From: Anaerohalosphaeraceae bacterium
Lineage (GTDB): Bacteria; Planctomycetota; Phycisphaerae; Sedimentisphaerales; Anaerohalosphaeraceae
Direction: 5' to 3'
NCBI GenBank assembly: GCA_037479115.1
Contig: JBBFLK010000011.1
Location: forward strand, 1-64,000
DNA length: 64,000 bases
Numbering within the stretch: position 1 is the first letter of the stretch; the number at the start of each line of letters is the position of its first letter. Of this stretch, positions 35,321 through 43,528 are shown in pieces. The notes under the pieces are model-generated. The model did not search any database. It had not been told where the DNA came from and was given only the letters and a program-made list of their open reading frames with translations. A program made the translations under genes and the position numbers.

Positions 35321-35836
35321 TTACAGATTCGGCAGATGATGGTCCCGCGACAGGCGGGTCAGTTCCTCGTACAGTTCGGACATGCTCTGGCTGATGACCT
35401 TCGTGGAGCTGCAGACGGACATAAAGTTGGTATCCCCATCCCAGCGGGGGACGATGTGGATATGCATATGTTCCGGCAGCCCCGCTCCCGCACAGCGTCC
35501 GAAGTTCATTCCGACGTTGAAGCCGTGCGGATGAAGCGCCAGCGAGAGCACCTTCTGGCTTTCGCGAATCAGTTTCATCATCTCGAGCAGTTCGTCGCTG
35601 TCCGCTTCCTCCAGTGTTGCGATGTGCCGCAGGGGAGCAATCAGGAGATGGCCGTTGTTGTAGGGAAAGCGGTTGAAGACGACGGCGCAGCGTTCCGTTC
35701 GCCAGAGCACCAGGTTGTCCCGGTCCTGCTGCGGCGTGCGAATGTAATCGCACAGAAAGCAGGGGCTTTTTTCGGGCAGGCCCTGAATGTAAGGCATTCG
35801 CCACGGAGCCCACAGATTCTTGCTGTCCGTCGTCAT
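35321..35836 (-). CDS. HIT-family nucleotide hydrolase/transferase
   Basis: A 171-residue protein with the histidine triad HMHIHIVPRW near residue 120. An N-terminal zinc-like CFLCD (about 26-30) and NLWAPWRMPYI mark the subfamily close to Ap4A phosphorylase/FHIT-like bacterial HIT proteins. RFPYNNGHLLIAPLRH is the usual substrate strand. It probably acts on dinucleoside polyphosphates or nucleoside phosphoramidates. Its start overlaps the stop of the upstream lipoprotein gene by ATGA (35833-35836). Confidence 0.92.
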   Translation of the reverse strand: MTTDSKNLWAPWRMPYIQGLPEKSPCFLCDYIRTPQQDRDNLVLWRTERCAVVFNRFPYNNGHLLIAPLRHIATLEEADSDELLEMMKLIRESQKVLSLALHPHGFNVGMNFGRCAGAGLPEHMHIHIVPRWDGDTNFMSVCSSTKVISQSMSELYEELTRLSRDHHLPNL

Positions 35837-36876
35837 TTTTGTTCCGTCTGTGCCGGGTTCTGCGGGTTGTCGGAAAGCCGTTCAATGCGGATATGCTGGC
35901 GAACCGTCAGTTTCGGCAGACTGTCCCCGAGCGGAAGGATGAAATCTGCAGCCGTAATGAGTGTGTAGTCATCCTGGGCGAATTCGAGTTGTCCGTCGGT
36001 AAGGTTGAAAACCAGCCGCCCGGTGCCCTCCAGCGATTCGTGGCGGAAACTGCGAAGAACCGAAAACAGGGAGCCGCGAATCTGATAGCTGCCTTCATAC
36101 GGCAGCGGAAAATTCAGCAGCGGCTTTTCACGAAGCTGATAGCGTGTGCTCACGGACGCCAGCTTGACCTGCTGCTGTTCTTCAAGGGTCTCAACGGTGT
36201 AGGTGATGATGCGGCTGGGAAGGTTCTGAATCGGGACCGGCCAGGGCAGGAATTGTTCGCTCTGCCAGCTGGAGCCGGGGACAACGCCCCGCAGGGGTTT
36301 GGGATTGGAGGCTGTCAGGTCCCAGAGCGTGTACTGGAAGAACAGCCAGTCCAGAATCATATCGGGGTCTTTAATGCGCTGGGCCGTGTCCCCCTTTTCG
36401 ACAAAACTTTTCCGGCCGATTTCCCGAAGCAGCTCCCGAAAGGAGTCGGTCAGTTCAATCTGGCCGGTCGGACTGACCTGCAGGGTATAGGAACGTCCCC
36501 GAAGATGCTGCATCGCATCGGCGGGGGCGGCTTTTCCTGAAAAGGTTGTCCGGTTGGCCTCTACGGATTCACAGGTAAACTCCACCGTGGAAAGACCGTA
36601 GGGATTTGCCTCGATCGGCCGGATGCGGAAGACCATTTCGATGGATTCATTGGCCAGTTTGGAATCTTCCTTTTTGCCGGACGAGCCGCTGGTCAGCTCA
36701 ATCTGGACTTCCCGGGAGGAAACAAACCGATACCGCAGAGGCGGGTCTGCGCGGAACTCAAGAGCCATATATTCCCCGCGCGGGAGGGTTCTGCAGCCGC
36801 CGAGGAAAGCAGCCGCCGGCATCCAAAGGAGCAGGACGGTCCGGCTTACTGATTGGCTCAACGCGGAACGTTTCAT
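35833..36876 (-). CDS. Putative lipoprotein, paralogue of the next upstream gene
   Basis: A 347-residue protein with a signal peptide and lipobox FLGGC at about residue 28, so it is probably lipid-anchored. The mature part is a long beta-rich domain resembling the DUF6263 type (LRGRSYTLQVSPTGQIELTDSF). The protein from 36890-37855 shows the corresponding LVGQSYIVRLTPDGKAEALD, so the two look like diverged duplicates. No enzymatic motif is visible. It lies 13 bases after that paralogue and overlaps the HIT gene, placing both in one operon with dgt and pgpA. Confidence 0.75.
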   Translation of the reverse strand: MKRSALSQSVSRTVLLLWMPAAAFLGGCRTLPRGEYMALEFRADPPLRYRFVSSREVQIELTSGSSGKKEDSKLANESIEMVFRIRPIEANPYGLSTVEFTCESVEANRTTFSGKAAPADAMQHLRGRSYTLQVSPTGQIELTDSFRELLREIGRKSFVEKGDTAQRIKDPDMILDWLFFQYTLWDLTASNPKPLRGVVPGSSWQSEQFLPWPVPIQNLPSRIITYTVETLEEQQQVKLASVSTRYQLREKPLLNFPLPYEGSYQIRGSLFSVLRSFRHESLEGTGRLVFNLTDGQLEFAQDDYTLITAADFILPLGDSLPKLTVRQHIRIERLSDNPQNPAQTEQK

Positions 36877-36889
36877 CGGAAAAACCGTT

Positions 36890-37855
36890 TTACGGAACCA
36901 GTTTGCGTTCGATGCTCTGGATAAACCGAATCACCAGAGTATCGGGTCCCTGGTCCGGTTTGGCCTTGGGGTTTACTTCCTGAGCGGTGTAGGTGCTGAT
37001 CAGGGTTTCGCCGTATTCGAGGACCTTTCCGCTGTCCAGATTCATCGTCATTTTTCCGGTGTACTGGTTTTCGTTGTCGAGCATTTTGGCGAAGATGCCC
37101 ATGCTGCCCTGGCCGGCATCGGGGCTGGCAGCACTTTCAGAGGCGTTCATTTCAACCGTCATGGTCTTTCCGCTGTCGGTCTGCTGCAGACCGGTGACGG
37201 TATAAACTTTGCGGAAGTTTTTGCTGGACAGAAGCCCCGGCGGTGAAGGGACAATGCGTTCCCAGGTCGCACCGACTTTCAGCGGTGTACCGAGGTCGGG
37301 GAGAGCAAGGATTTCATGCCGTTTGGCGATTTCTTCTTTGGTAAAAAGTCGGGACGCCAGGCGTCCTTCCTGTCCGGGAATGTCGGCGGTTTTGATGGTG
37401 CTGGTATCGAGGGCTTCGGCCTTGCCGTCCGGGGTCAGCCGAACGATATAAGACTGGCCGACCAGTTTGGCCAGCGGATTGGCCTGGTCTTCGGACCGGC
37501 GGCTGTCAAAATCAATCTGAACATTGTTTTGCTGGATGACCCGACAGGCGATGTCCCGGATGGTGATAACGGCTTCCGCCGCTCCGTTCTCATCTACTTT
37601 ATTGATTCGCTGCTCTACGGTCATCCGTACGGAGGTGGTGGTTTCCTCCTGGCGGAGTTTCTCGAGAGCGGGCTGCTCAAACTTGAAGTCTTTTGTCGTG
37701 GTCATTGTGATTTCATAAATGTCCGCCGTTTGCGGCTGGAACTGCTGGGCGGCCTGAAAGGACATTCGCTTGGAAGGGCCTTTGCAGCCGGGCATAAGAG
37801 AAGCAGTGAGAACAAAAGAAAGAACAACCAGACTCAAGATTACCGAACGACGCAT
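36890..37855 (-). CDS. Putative lipoprotein (DUF6263-like)
   Basis: A 321-residue protein with lipobox LMPGC (Cys about 24) and a beta-rich domain with repeated T-x-V-x-M strands, such as TTTSVRMTVEQRINKVDENG and MTVEMNASES. It resembles its downstream neighbour in size, lipobox and the central Q-S-Y-x-V-x-L-x-P-x-G motif. The function is unknown; it is probably an envelope protein. It is the first gene of the five-gene minus operon and has a good promoter at 37916-37944. Confidence 0.75.
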   Translation of the reverse strand: MRRSVILSLVVLSFVLTASLMPGCKGPSKRMSFQAAQQFQPQTADIYEITMTTTKDFKFEQPALEKLRQEETTTSVRMTVEQRINKVDENGAAEAVITIRDIACRVIQQNNVQIDFDSRRSEDQANPLAKLVGQSYIVRLTPDGKAEALDTSTIKTADIPGQEGRLASRLFTKEEIAKRHEILALPDLGTPLKVGATWERIVPSPPGLLSSKNFRKVYTVTGLQQTDSGKTMTVEMNASESAASPDAGQGSMGIFAKMLDNENQYTGKMTMNLDSGKVLEYGETLISTYTAQEVNPKAKPDQGPDTLVIRFIQSIERKLVP

Positions 37856-37915
37856 GGGACTGTCCCTTCAAATTGATAGATATCCTTATCTTTTTTATTT
37901 TCCTGCCGGATAGGA

Positions 37916-37944
37916 ATTATAGAAGGTCGGGGGACGGTTGACAA
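37916..37944 (-). promoter_or_regulatory. Promoter of the lipoprotein-HIT-dgt-pgpA operon
   Basis: Minus strand TTGTCA (37944-37939), a 17-base spacer and consensus TATAAT (37921-37916). The transcript would start near 37909, about 55 bases before the start codon. Confidence 0.82.
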
Positions 37945-38050
37945 CTGAAAATTCTCGGAGAAAGGCAAAATCAGGATTTTGGGTGTCCGCATTGGGGGCT
38001 CCGCGAGGCCGGGTTTGTAAATTTCTGTTCAGGTTGACGGGGTTTTTCGC

Positions 38051-38056
38051 TATAAT
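38051..38056 (+). promoter_or_regulatory. -10 box upstream of ilvD
   Basis: A consensus TATAAT lies 45 bases before the ilvD start. TTGACG at 38034-38039 is too close (11 bases) to be its -35 box. No leader-peptide attenuator or T-box was seen. Confidence 0.55.
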
Positions 38057-38101
38057 GCGGTTTTTAAGAACGAATCAAAGACCGTGATTTGGGAGAAGCC
38101 T

Positions 38102-39772
38102 ATGAACAGCGACCGGATTAAGCAGGGGTTTCAGCGGGCGCCGCACCGGGGCCTCTTGCGGGCCTGCGGACTGAAGGAAGAAGACATCAACAAGCCGTTT
38201 ATCGCCGTGGCAAACAGCTATTGCGATGTTGTGCCCGGGCATGTTCACCTTCGCGAGGTAGCCAAAGTTGTCAAAAAGGCCATTCGGCAGGCCGGCGGCG
38301 TTCCTTTTGAGTTTAATACGATTGCTATCTGCGACGGCATCGCGATGGGGCATACGGGGATGAAATATTCTCTGGCCTCCCGGGAGATTATTGCGGATTC
38401 TGTGGAGGCAATGCTTCAGGCCCATTGTTTTGATGGGATGGTTTGTATTCCGAACTGTGATAAGGTCGTTCCCGGGATGCTGATGGCGGCGGTTCGGGTA
38501 AACATCCCGACACTGTTTGTGTCGGGCGGGCCGATGCTGGCAGGCAAGACCAAAGACGGAAAGACGGCGGATTTAATCAGCATCTTTGAAGGGGTTGCCC
38601 AGTTTAACGCCGGCAAAATCAGCGATGAGCAGCTGCATGATCTCGAATGCTCGGGCTGTCCGACTCCGGGAAGCTGTTCGGGGATGTTCACAGCCAACAG
38701 TATGAATTGTCTGTGTGAGGCGATTGGAATGGCCCTGCCGGGCAACGGTACGATTCCGGCGGTGGACCGGCGGCGGCAGAAACTGTACCGTACGGCCGGA
38801 CAGAGGATTGTCGAACTGGTGCGGGAGAATCTGAGGCCGCGCGACATTGTTACTGAAAAGTCTATCGACAATGCCTTCATCTGTGATATGGCCATGGGCG
38901 GCTCTACCAATACGGTGCTGCATACGCTGGCCCTGGCCCATGAGGCGGGCATCTCCTATGATTTGGACCGAATCAACCGCATCAGTGAACGGTGCCCGAA
39001 TATCTGCAAGGTCTCTCCTTCCAGCCACTGGCATATCGAAGATGTGGATGCGGCCGGCGGAATCAGCGCCATTCTGAAGGAAATCAGTAAGATTGAAGGG
39101 CTGCTGCATCCGGAGTGTATGACGGTCTCCGGCGTTACGCTCGGGGAGCGGATTCGAAAGGCCAAAATTCGCAATCCGGAGTGCATCCGTCCGCTCGAAA
39201 ATGCCTATTCAAAGACAGGGGGCCTGGCGATTCTCCGCGGGAATCTGGCTCCCAACGGCTGTGTGGTTAAGACGGCGGGTGTGTCGGAGAAGATGCTGCG
39301 CCACAGCGGGCCGGCGGTGATTTTTGAAAGCCAGGAAGAGGCCTGCGAAGGCATCCTGGGCGGCAAGGTCAAACCCGGCGATGTGGTAGTCATTCGGTAC
39401 GAAGGGCCCAAGGGCGGACCGGGGATGCAGGAGATGCTCAGTCCCACCAGTTATATTATGGGGGCGGGGCTGGGGGATTCCGTGGCGCTGATTACGGACG
39501 GGCGGTTTTCCGGCGGCACGCGCGGCGCCTGCATCGGCCATATCAGCCCCGAAGCGGCGGTCGGCGGCCCGATTGCGATGCTTCGAGACGGGGATATTGT
39601 GGAGATAGATATTCCGGCCCGAAGGCTGGATGTCCGATTGAGTGCCGAGGAAATGAACCAGCGAATCAGCCAGTGGAGGCCCGGCGTTCCACGGATTCGC
39701 CACGGTTGTTTGGGCCGATATGCTGCAATGGCCACAAGCGCCGATACCGGAGCTGTTCTGAAATGGGATTGA
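38102..39772 (+). CDS. ilvD: Dihydroxy-acid dehydratase
   Basis: A 556-residue Fe-S enzyme that dehydrates 2,3-dihydroxy acids to 2-keto acids, the third common step of valine and isoleucine synthesis. Cluster and metal ligands are in the expected places: [15 protein letters not shown] near 80, [15 protein letters not shown] near 118 and the [15 protein letters not shown] loop near 190. [19 protein letters not shown] is near 480. GGGAGAA six bases before the ATG at 38102 selects this start over an upstream in-frame codon. No other ilv genes are adjacent. The stop overlaps the next ATG as TGATG. Confidence 0.97.
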   Translation: MNSDRIKQGFQRAPHRGLLRACGLKEEDINKPFIAVANSYCDVVPGHVHLREVAKVVKKAIRQAGGVPFEFNTIAICDGIAMGHTGMKYSLASREIIADSVEAMLQAHCFDGMVCIPNCDKVVPGMLMAAVRVNIPTLFVSGGPMLAGKTKDGKTADLISIFEGVAQFNAGKISDEQLHDLECSGCPTPGSCSGMFTANSMNCLCEAIGMALPGNGTIPAVDRRRQKLYRTAGQRIVELVRENLRPRDIVTEKSIDNAFICDMAMGGSTNTVLHTLALAHEAGISYDLDRINRISERCPNICKVSPSSHWHIEDVDAAGGISAILKEISKIEGLLHPECMTVSGVTLGERIRKAKIRNPECIRPLENAYSKTGGLAILRGNLAPNGCVVKTAGVSEKMLRHSGPAVIFESQEEACEGILGGKVKPGDVVVIRYEGPKGGPGMQEMLSPTSYIMGAGLGDSVALITDGRFSGGTRGACIGHISPEAAVGGPIAMLRDGDIVEIDIPARRLDVRLSAEEMNQRISQWRPGVPRIRHGCLGRYAAMATSADTGAVLKWD

Positions 39773-40224
39773 TGGACATTCGGACCGACAAGTGGTACGC
39801 GGGGGGATTGCGGTTTGAATGTACCGGCTGCGGGGGCTGCTGTGCGGGACCGCAGGAAGGGTATATCTGGCTGACGCGGAGGGAACTTGAGCGGGCGGCG
39901 GAATATTTAGGCATATCTCCGCAGGTCTTTCGGGAGAAATATGTCCGTCGAGTGGGTTTTCGTCTCAGCCTCATCGAGCATCCGCGAACCAAAGACTGCA
40001 TTTTTCTGACGGATTTCGGCGGCGGCCGGCGCGGCTGCGCGATCTATCCGGTGCGGCCGCTTCAGTGCCGAACCTGGCCGTTTTGGAATGAAAACCTTCG
40101 CACGCCCCAGGCGTGGGAAGCGACGGGACAGAAATGCCCCGGAATCAATCAGGGTACTTTTTGGAGTGTGGAACAGATTGAATCCCTGCGAACCGCAAAA
40201 CCCGATGCCGACGGATGTACTTGA
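39772..40224 (+). CDS. YkgJ-family cysteine-cluster protein
   Basis: A 150-residue protein with the YkgJ/DUF metal-cluster pattern: ECTGCGGCCAG at the start, later CIFL, GCAIYPVRPLQCRTWPFW and a final KCPGI. These cysteines are thought to bind zinc or iron. I place the start at the ATG within TGATG at the end of ilvD, which suggests translational coupling; an ATG nine bases earlier is possible. Its function is not established. A second member of the family follows, overlapping by 20 bases. Confidence 0.82.
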   Translation: MDIRTDKWYAGGLRFECTGCGGCCAGPQEGYIWLTRRELERAAEYLGISPQVFREKYVRRVGFRLSLIEHPRTKDCIFLTDFGGGRRGCAIYPVRPLQCRTWPFWNENLRTPQAWEATGQKCPGINQGTFWSVEQIESLRTAKPDADGCT

Positions 40225-40633
40225 GGAAGTGCTTGTCCGTGTTCGGCAGGTGTATGATTGGCTGGCGGAAGCGATTCAGGTTTTGAATCCCGCCTGTCGG
40301 GCCTGCGGGACCTGCTGCGATTTTGAGAATTACGGACATCGTTTGTACATCACGACGCCGGAGGTGCTCTATTTTCTCCATCACCTGTCTCTGGATTTTC
40401 GTATGATGACAGATGGGGTTTGTCCGTATCGGGAAAATGGACGATGCAGTGTTTATATGTACCGGTTTGCCGCCTGCCGGATTTTTACATGCACATCGGA
40501 CACGCGGCGGCAGCATCAGCTCAGCGAAGAAGCCATCCGTCGGTTTAAGGAAATCTGTGTTCAGTACAATCTGCCGTATCGATACATCGATTTAAAGTAT
40601 GCACTCAGCCGGCCCGACCTGTGGCTTGCGTAA
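40205..40633 (+). CDS. Second YkgJ-family cysteine-cluster protein
   Basis: A 142-residue protein with CRACGTCCDF near residue 30 and CPYRENGRCSVYMYRFAACRIFTC near 80, the same ordered cysteine ligands as its neighbour but otherwise diverged. An N-terminal helix (TDVLEEVLVRVRQVYDWLAE) replaces that of the first copy. The ATG at 40205 lies inside the end of the first gene and has no clear ribosome site, so it is probably translated by coupling. The pair could act as a heteromeric metal-binding complex; this is speculation from gene order. Confidence 0.8.
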   Translation: MPTDVLEEVLVRVRQVYDWLAEAIQVLNPACRACGTCCDFENYGHRLYITTPEVLYFLHHLSLDFRMMTDGVCPYRENGRCSVYMYRFAACRIFTCTSDTRRQHQLSEEAIRRFKEICVQYNLPYRYIDLKYALSRPDLWLA

Positions 40634-40802
40634 TTTTTCAGCTCCTGATTCAGATTTTTTCTTATCGACCCTTCAGGGAAAATCCGTCTTTACAAAGAAA
40701 ATTTTTTTGACGATGAAAGAAACAAGAACTTTTTGTTCGGATGCAGGGTAGAAAAACCAGACAGGGATTTGACTCACAGGTTGTTTTTTTGTGAGAACGG
40801 TT

Positions 40803-41258
40803 ATGGTGCATTTTCATACCGTTGAAGATGTTTTACGGTTTGCCCTGGCCCTTCAGGAATCCTCAAGGAAATTCTATCTGCACTTATCGGATGCTGTGGC
40901 GGAACCCGCTGTTCAGTCAATTTTTACAGCGTTGGCCGGGGCGGAGGAGCGACGAAGAAAGGCTGTTGAACTGGAACTGTTTAAGATTGGGGCGACGGTG
41001 TCTGAACCGCCTTCGGTTTCACCGCTGGATGAATGGCCGGAACTGCTGTTTCTGACAGTGCCGATGTCTGTGAAAGATGCGTTTGAACTGGCCATAAGAA
41101 GACAGCGGACCATCTTTCGAAAATTTTCTGAGATGATGTACCGGGCGGAAAATTCGGAAACGGCCGATGTGCTGTTCGGACTGGCCGAACAGGAAATGCG
41201 CTATCTGCTGCAGCTGGAGAAAGATTACAAATCTCTTTTTCCGGAACCGGAAATATAA
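40803..41258 (+). CDS. Ferritin-like / rubrerythrin-like helical protein
   Basis: A 151-residue four-helix protein. VLRFALALQESSRKFYLHLSD and the later FGLAEQEMRYLLQLEKDYKSLF match the first and fourth helices of the rubrerythrin/ferritin-like superfamily. The metal-binding E-x2-H pairs are only partly kept (AEERRRKAVE in place of E-x-x-H), so iron binding is doubtful. There is no rubredoxin domain. I chose the ATG at 40803; a GTG at 40791 is possible. It stands alone, with a 170-base gap before it. Confidence 0.68.
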   Translation: MVHFHTVEDVLRFALALQESSRKFYLHLSDAVAEPAVQSIFTALAGAEERRRKAVELELFKIGATVSEPPSVSPLDEWPELLFLTVPMSVKDAFELAIRRQRTIFRKFSEMMYRAENSETADVLFGLAEQEMRYLLQLEKDYKSLFPEPEI

Positions 41259-41285
41259 GAAAGATTTTGTTCTCGGCAAACCGGG

Positions 41286-41807
41286 CTATTCCGGGACGTC
41301 GTTTTGCTTGGCGGGTTTTCGAACGGTTAATTTCTGCCGGAGCCGCTGATAGACGGAGGGGGGAATCAGCCCGGAGACATCCCCGCCCAGCAGGGCCAGC
41401 TGGCGGACCATCGTGGAGTTGACGTAGCCGTATTCTTCGCTGGTCATGATAAAGACGGTTTCGATGCCGGCGATTTTTCGGTTGGTCATGGCCAGCTGAA
41501 ACTCATATTCAACATCCGTGAGGTTTCGCAGCCCCCGCAGCATGACTTGGGCCCCTTTGCGGGCGGCAAACTCCACCGTGAGCGTGTCATAGCTTTCCAC
41601 GGTCACACCCGGCAGGTCCGAGACCAGATTGCGAATCATGTCCACTCGTTCCGCTTTGGTGAACAGCTCTTCCTTTCCGGGATTTTGTCCGACCGCCACA
41701 ATCAGCCGGTCAAACAGTTTGTATCCCCGGCGAATCACATCCAGATGCCCATTCGTGATGGGGTCGAATGACCCCGGAAAAATGGCCGTAATGGACTGCG
41801 GTTTCAT
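41286..41807 (-). CDS. coaD: Phosphopantetheine adenylyltransferase
   Basis: A 173-residue enzyme that joins ATP and 4'-phosphopantetheine to make dephospho-CoA. The nucleotidyl-transferase motif GSFDPITNGHLDVIRR, LRGLRNLTDVEYEFQLAMTNRK and GYVNSTMVRQLALLGGDVSGLIP are diagnostic. AAGGAA eight bases before the ATG at 41807 selects this start over an upstream reading. It follows a degenerate HD-domain gene by 46 bases in the same direction. No terminator was recognised before the convergent gene at 41258. Confidence 0.96.
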   Translation of the reverse strand: MKPQSITAIFPGSFDPITNGHLDVIRRGYKLFDRLIVAVGQNPGKEELFTKAERVDMIRNLVSDLPGVTVESYDTLTVEFAARKGAQVMLRGLRNLTDVEYEFQLAMTNRKIAGIETVFIMTSEEYGYVNSTMVRQLALLGGDVSGLIPPSVYQRLRQKLTVRKPAKQNDVPE

Positions 41808-41853
41808 CGAAGGTTCCTTTTCGGTTCGGAGGTTTTGTCGTTTTTGAAAAATA

Positions 41854-42558
41854 TTAGGAGATTGCCTTGAAGGATTCAAGTTCTATGTTCCGGAAGTCCT
41901 GCCCGAGGTATTCGTTTCGCAGCTGGCGAATGTATTGCTCCATGGCGGCAAAACGGGACTGGGCGATTTGTCGGACCGTCTGGAAGTGAAATCCTTCTTT
42001 CAGGCGGGCATCCCAGTAACGGTATTCGACTCGTCGGTCCCAGCCGTCCAGCAAAGCGGCTGCTCCTTTGCCCTGCAGAAAGTATCGGCGGAATTCGTGC
42101 AGAAGCCCAAAGGCTCCTATTTCGTCAAGGAGACGGGCGTCGGAAAGGATTTGAGCCTCAACAAGCGGGGAAGCGCGGCTTTCGGATTCTATAACTACCC
42201 GACATATTAACTCTGTTTTGTCCCCTAACAATGAGGCCGTTTGTTTTTCCTTGACGAACTGGACAGAATACTCCCTCAACTGTCTGCCTCGCAGCTCCGA
42301 AACGGCTTCACAAAGGGAGCGTTCTTTGATGCGGCTGTAGAGTCGGTATCCGCAATCGGACAGGTAGGCGGCGGCCAGGAGGGAAAACGTATCAACGGAT
42401 TCGCCCTTTTTTGTTAATTCAGGTAATTTGGAAATGAGTTCAGCGTTCCGTGCGATGTGTAAGGTTTTTTCCCACAGCCATCGTTCGGTACACCCTGACG
42501 GCAGCTGAAAGGTTAACACCTCCTCTGCGAGTCGGCGAATCCTTTCTAACTCTTCCAT
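41854..42558 (-). CDS. Degenerate HD-domain protein (YedJ-like)
   Basis: A 234-residue cytoplasmic protein. WLWEKTLHIARNAELISKL, FSLLAAAYLSDCGYRLYS and VEAQILSDARLLDEIGAFGLL follow the order H, HD, D of the YedJ-type HD phosphohydrolases. The central His-Asp pair, however, reads Ser-Asp (YLSDCGY), so a metal ligand is missing. The C-terminal helix with FAAMEQYIRQLRNEY is also family-like. It may be an inactive or altered hydrolase. It is probably co-transcribed with coaD from the promoter at 42587-42616. Confidence 0.62.
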   Translation of the reverse strand: MEELERIRRLAEEVLTFQLPSGCTERWLWEKTLHIARNAELISKLPELTKKGESVDTFSLLAAAYLSDCGYRLYSRIKERSLCEAVSELRGRQLREYSVQFVKEKQTASLLGDKTELICRVVIESESRASPLVEAQILSDARLLDEIGAFGLLHEFRRYFLQGKGAAALLDGWDRRVEYRYWDARLKEGFHFQTVRQIAQSRFAAMEQYIRQLRNEYLGQDFRNIELESFKAIS

Positions 42559-42875
42559 GCATCCATCCTCCTGTGTGCGCACTGCTATAGTAAGAAAATA
42601 GGCAAGATTGCGTCAAGCAATTTCTCGTGCCGGAGGGCAAATTTATGCTGATTTATCCCGTATAAACCTTACAAACGCTTCTCGGCGGATTCGCTACAGA
42701 GCGTACGACTGGTCTGGCCGCTATTTTAGGAATCGAGAGTGCATTTTATTATTTATATTTTGTGAGACGAGGTGAAAAAGTTTCAGGATTTTTGTTTGAA
42801 GCGCCGAAATAAATGGTACAATGGGCGGGACGAGTTATGAGATGGAAATCTTGGAATGAGCGCACAGGGATGGGC
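42559..42875. other. Divergent gap between HD-like and amidase-like genes
   Basis: Holds the minus-strand promoter at 42587-42616. On the plus strand TTGAAG (42796-42801) and TACAAT (42817-42822), 15 bases apart, are a possible promoter for the next gene. No gene or structured RNA was recognised. Confidence 0.5.
42587..42616 (-). promoter_or_regulatory. Promoter of the HD-like/coaD operon
   Basis: Minus strand TTGACG (42616-42611), an 18-base spacer and TACTAT (42592-42587), about 30 bases before the start codon. Confidence 0.7.
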
Positions 42876-43400
42876 ATGAATCGTCGGAATCGCACGTTCT
42901 TCGTATGGGTCTCACTGGTTGCGTCAATGACTATCGCCGGATTGCTGTTGATGGCCCTCGACCAGAAGACACCTATGACCGGGGCCTACAGTCTGGCCAG
43001 TTATTTACGATTGGATCCCATTGAAAAGGCGGCCTTTCGTCCGATAACAGCGCGGCCTGCGGAATGGAATCGAATCGAGGTCTATTACAGCCGGACCAAT
43101 TCGGGGAATGCGGGCGATGTGGCGATGATTTCCTCCCTTCGGGGCACAGCCCGGGCTGATTTTCATTTTCTGGTTGGGAACGGCCGAGGGGCCGGCGACG
43201 GTCAGATTGAGTGCACCGAAAGCTGGATTCAGCAGAAGAGCAATAACGGGATTATTCGGATTTGCGTCGTGGCCGATTTGTACGACAGCCCGGTCACGGC
43301 CTATCAGCTGCGTCGAACTGCGGCGTTGGTAGAGGCATTGAGCCGCCGCTTCAATATCAAGACGCAATATATCCACTACCCTGCAAACTGGCAGTTTTGA
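42876..43400 (+). CDS. Membrane-anchored, degenerate amidase-2/PGRP-like protein
   Basis: A 174-residue protein with an N-terminal hydrophobic helix (about 8-28), then a fold following the N-acetylmuramoyl-L-alanine amidase type 2 pattern: WNRIEVYYSRTNSGNAG, FHFLVGNGRGAGDGQIE, IIRICVVADLYDSPVTAYQL and ALVEALSRRFNI. In active enzymes the first strand ends His-His and a Gly-Ala-His follows the central Trp. Here the first is Tyr-Tyr, the Gly-Ala-His is missing and the C-terminal ligands are absent, so zinc binding is unlikely. It may bind peptidoglycan or a partner without cutting. The start is uncertain; ATGs at 42813 and 42870 are in frame. A strong terminator follows. Confidence 0.65.
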   Translation: MNRRNRTFFVWVSLVASMTIAGLLLMALDQKTPMTGAYSLASYLRLDPIEKAAFRPITARPAEWNRIEVYYSRTNSGNAGDVAMISSLRGTARADFHFLVGNGRGAGDGQIECTESWIQQKSNNGIIRICVVADLYDSPVTAYQLRRTAALVEALSRRFNIKTQYIHYPANWQF

Positions 43401-43423
43401 ACTGTCCGATTTTGGATTGTCCC

Positions 43424-43453
43424 AAACCGCGGGTTTTTAACCGCGGTTTTTTT
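43424..43453 (+). terminator. Rho-independent terminator
   Basis: Stem 43424-43432 with 43441-43449 (AAACCGCGG/CCGCGGTTT), 8-base loop and a T run to 43453, just after the amidase-like gene. Confidence 0.9.
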
Positions 43454-43483
43454 GTTTCTGCGCGAAGGGGCCGGAGGAATCAA

Positions 43484-43511
43484 TTGCATCCGGAATCGCT
43501 TTTGCTATAAT
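43484..43511 (+). promoter_or_regulatory. Extended -10 promoter of the GH10-like gene
   Basis: TTGCAT (43484-43489), a 16-base spacer and TGC-TATAAT (43503-43511). The transcript would begin about 10 bases before the TTG start at 43529, so the leader is very short. Confidence 0.75.
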
Positions 43512-43528
43512 CCATCAGGTTCTCTTTT

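Noticed and set aside
37985-38101. T-box or leader-peptide attenuator before ilvD
   Set aside because: No run of branched-chain codons and no T-box motif or terminator was found in the short leader.
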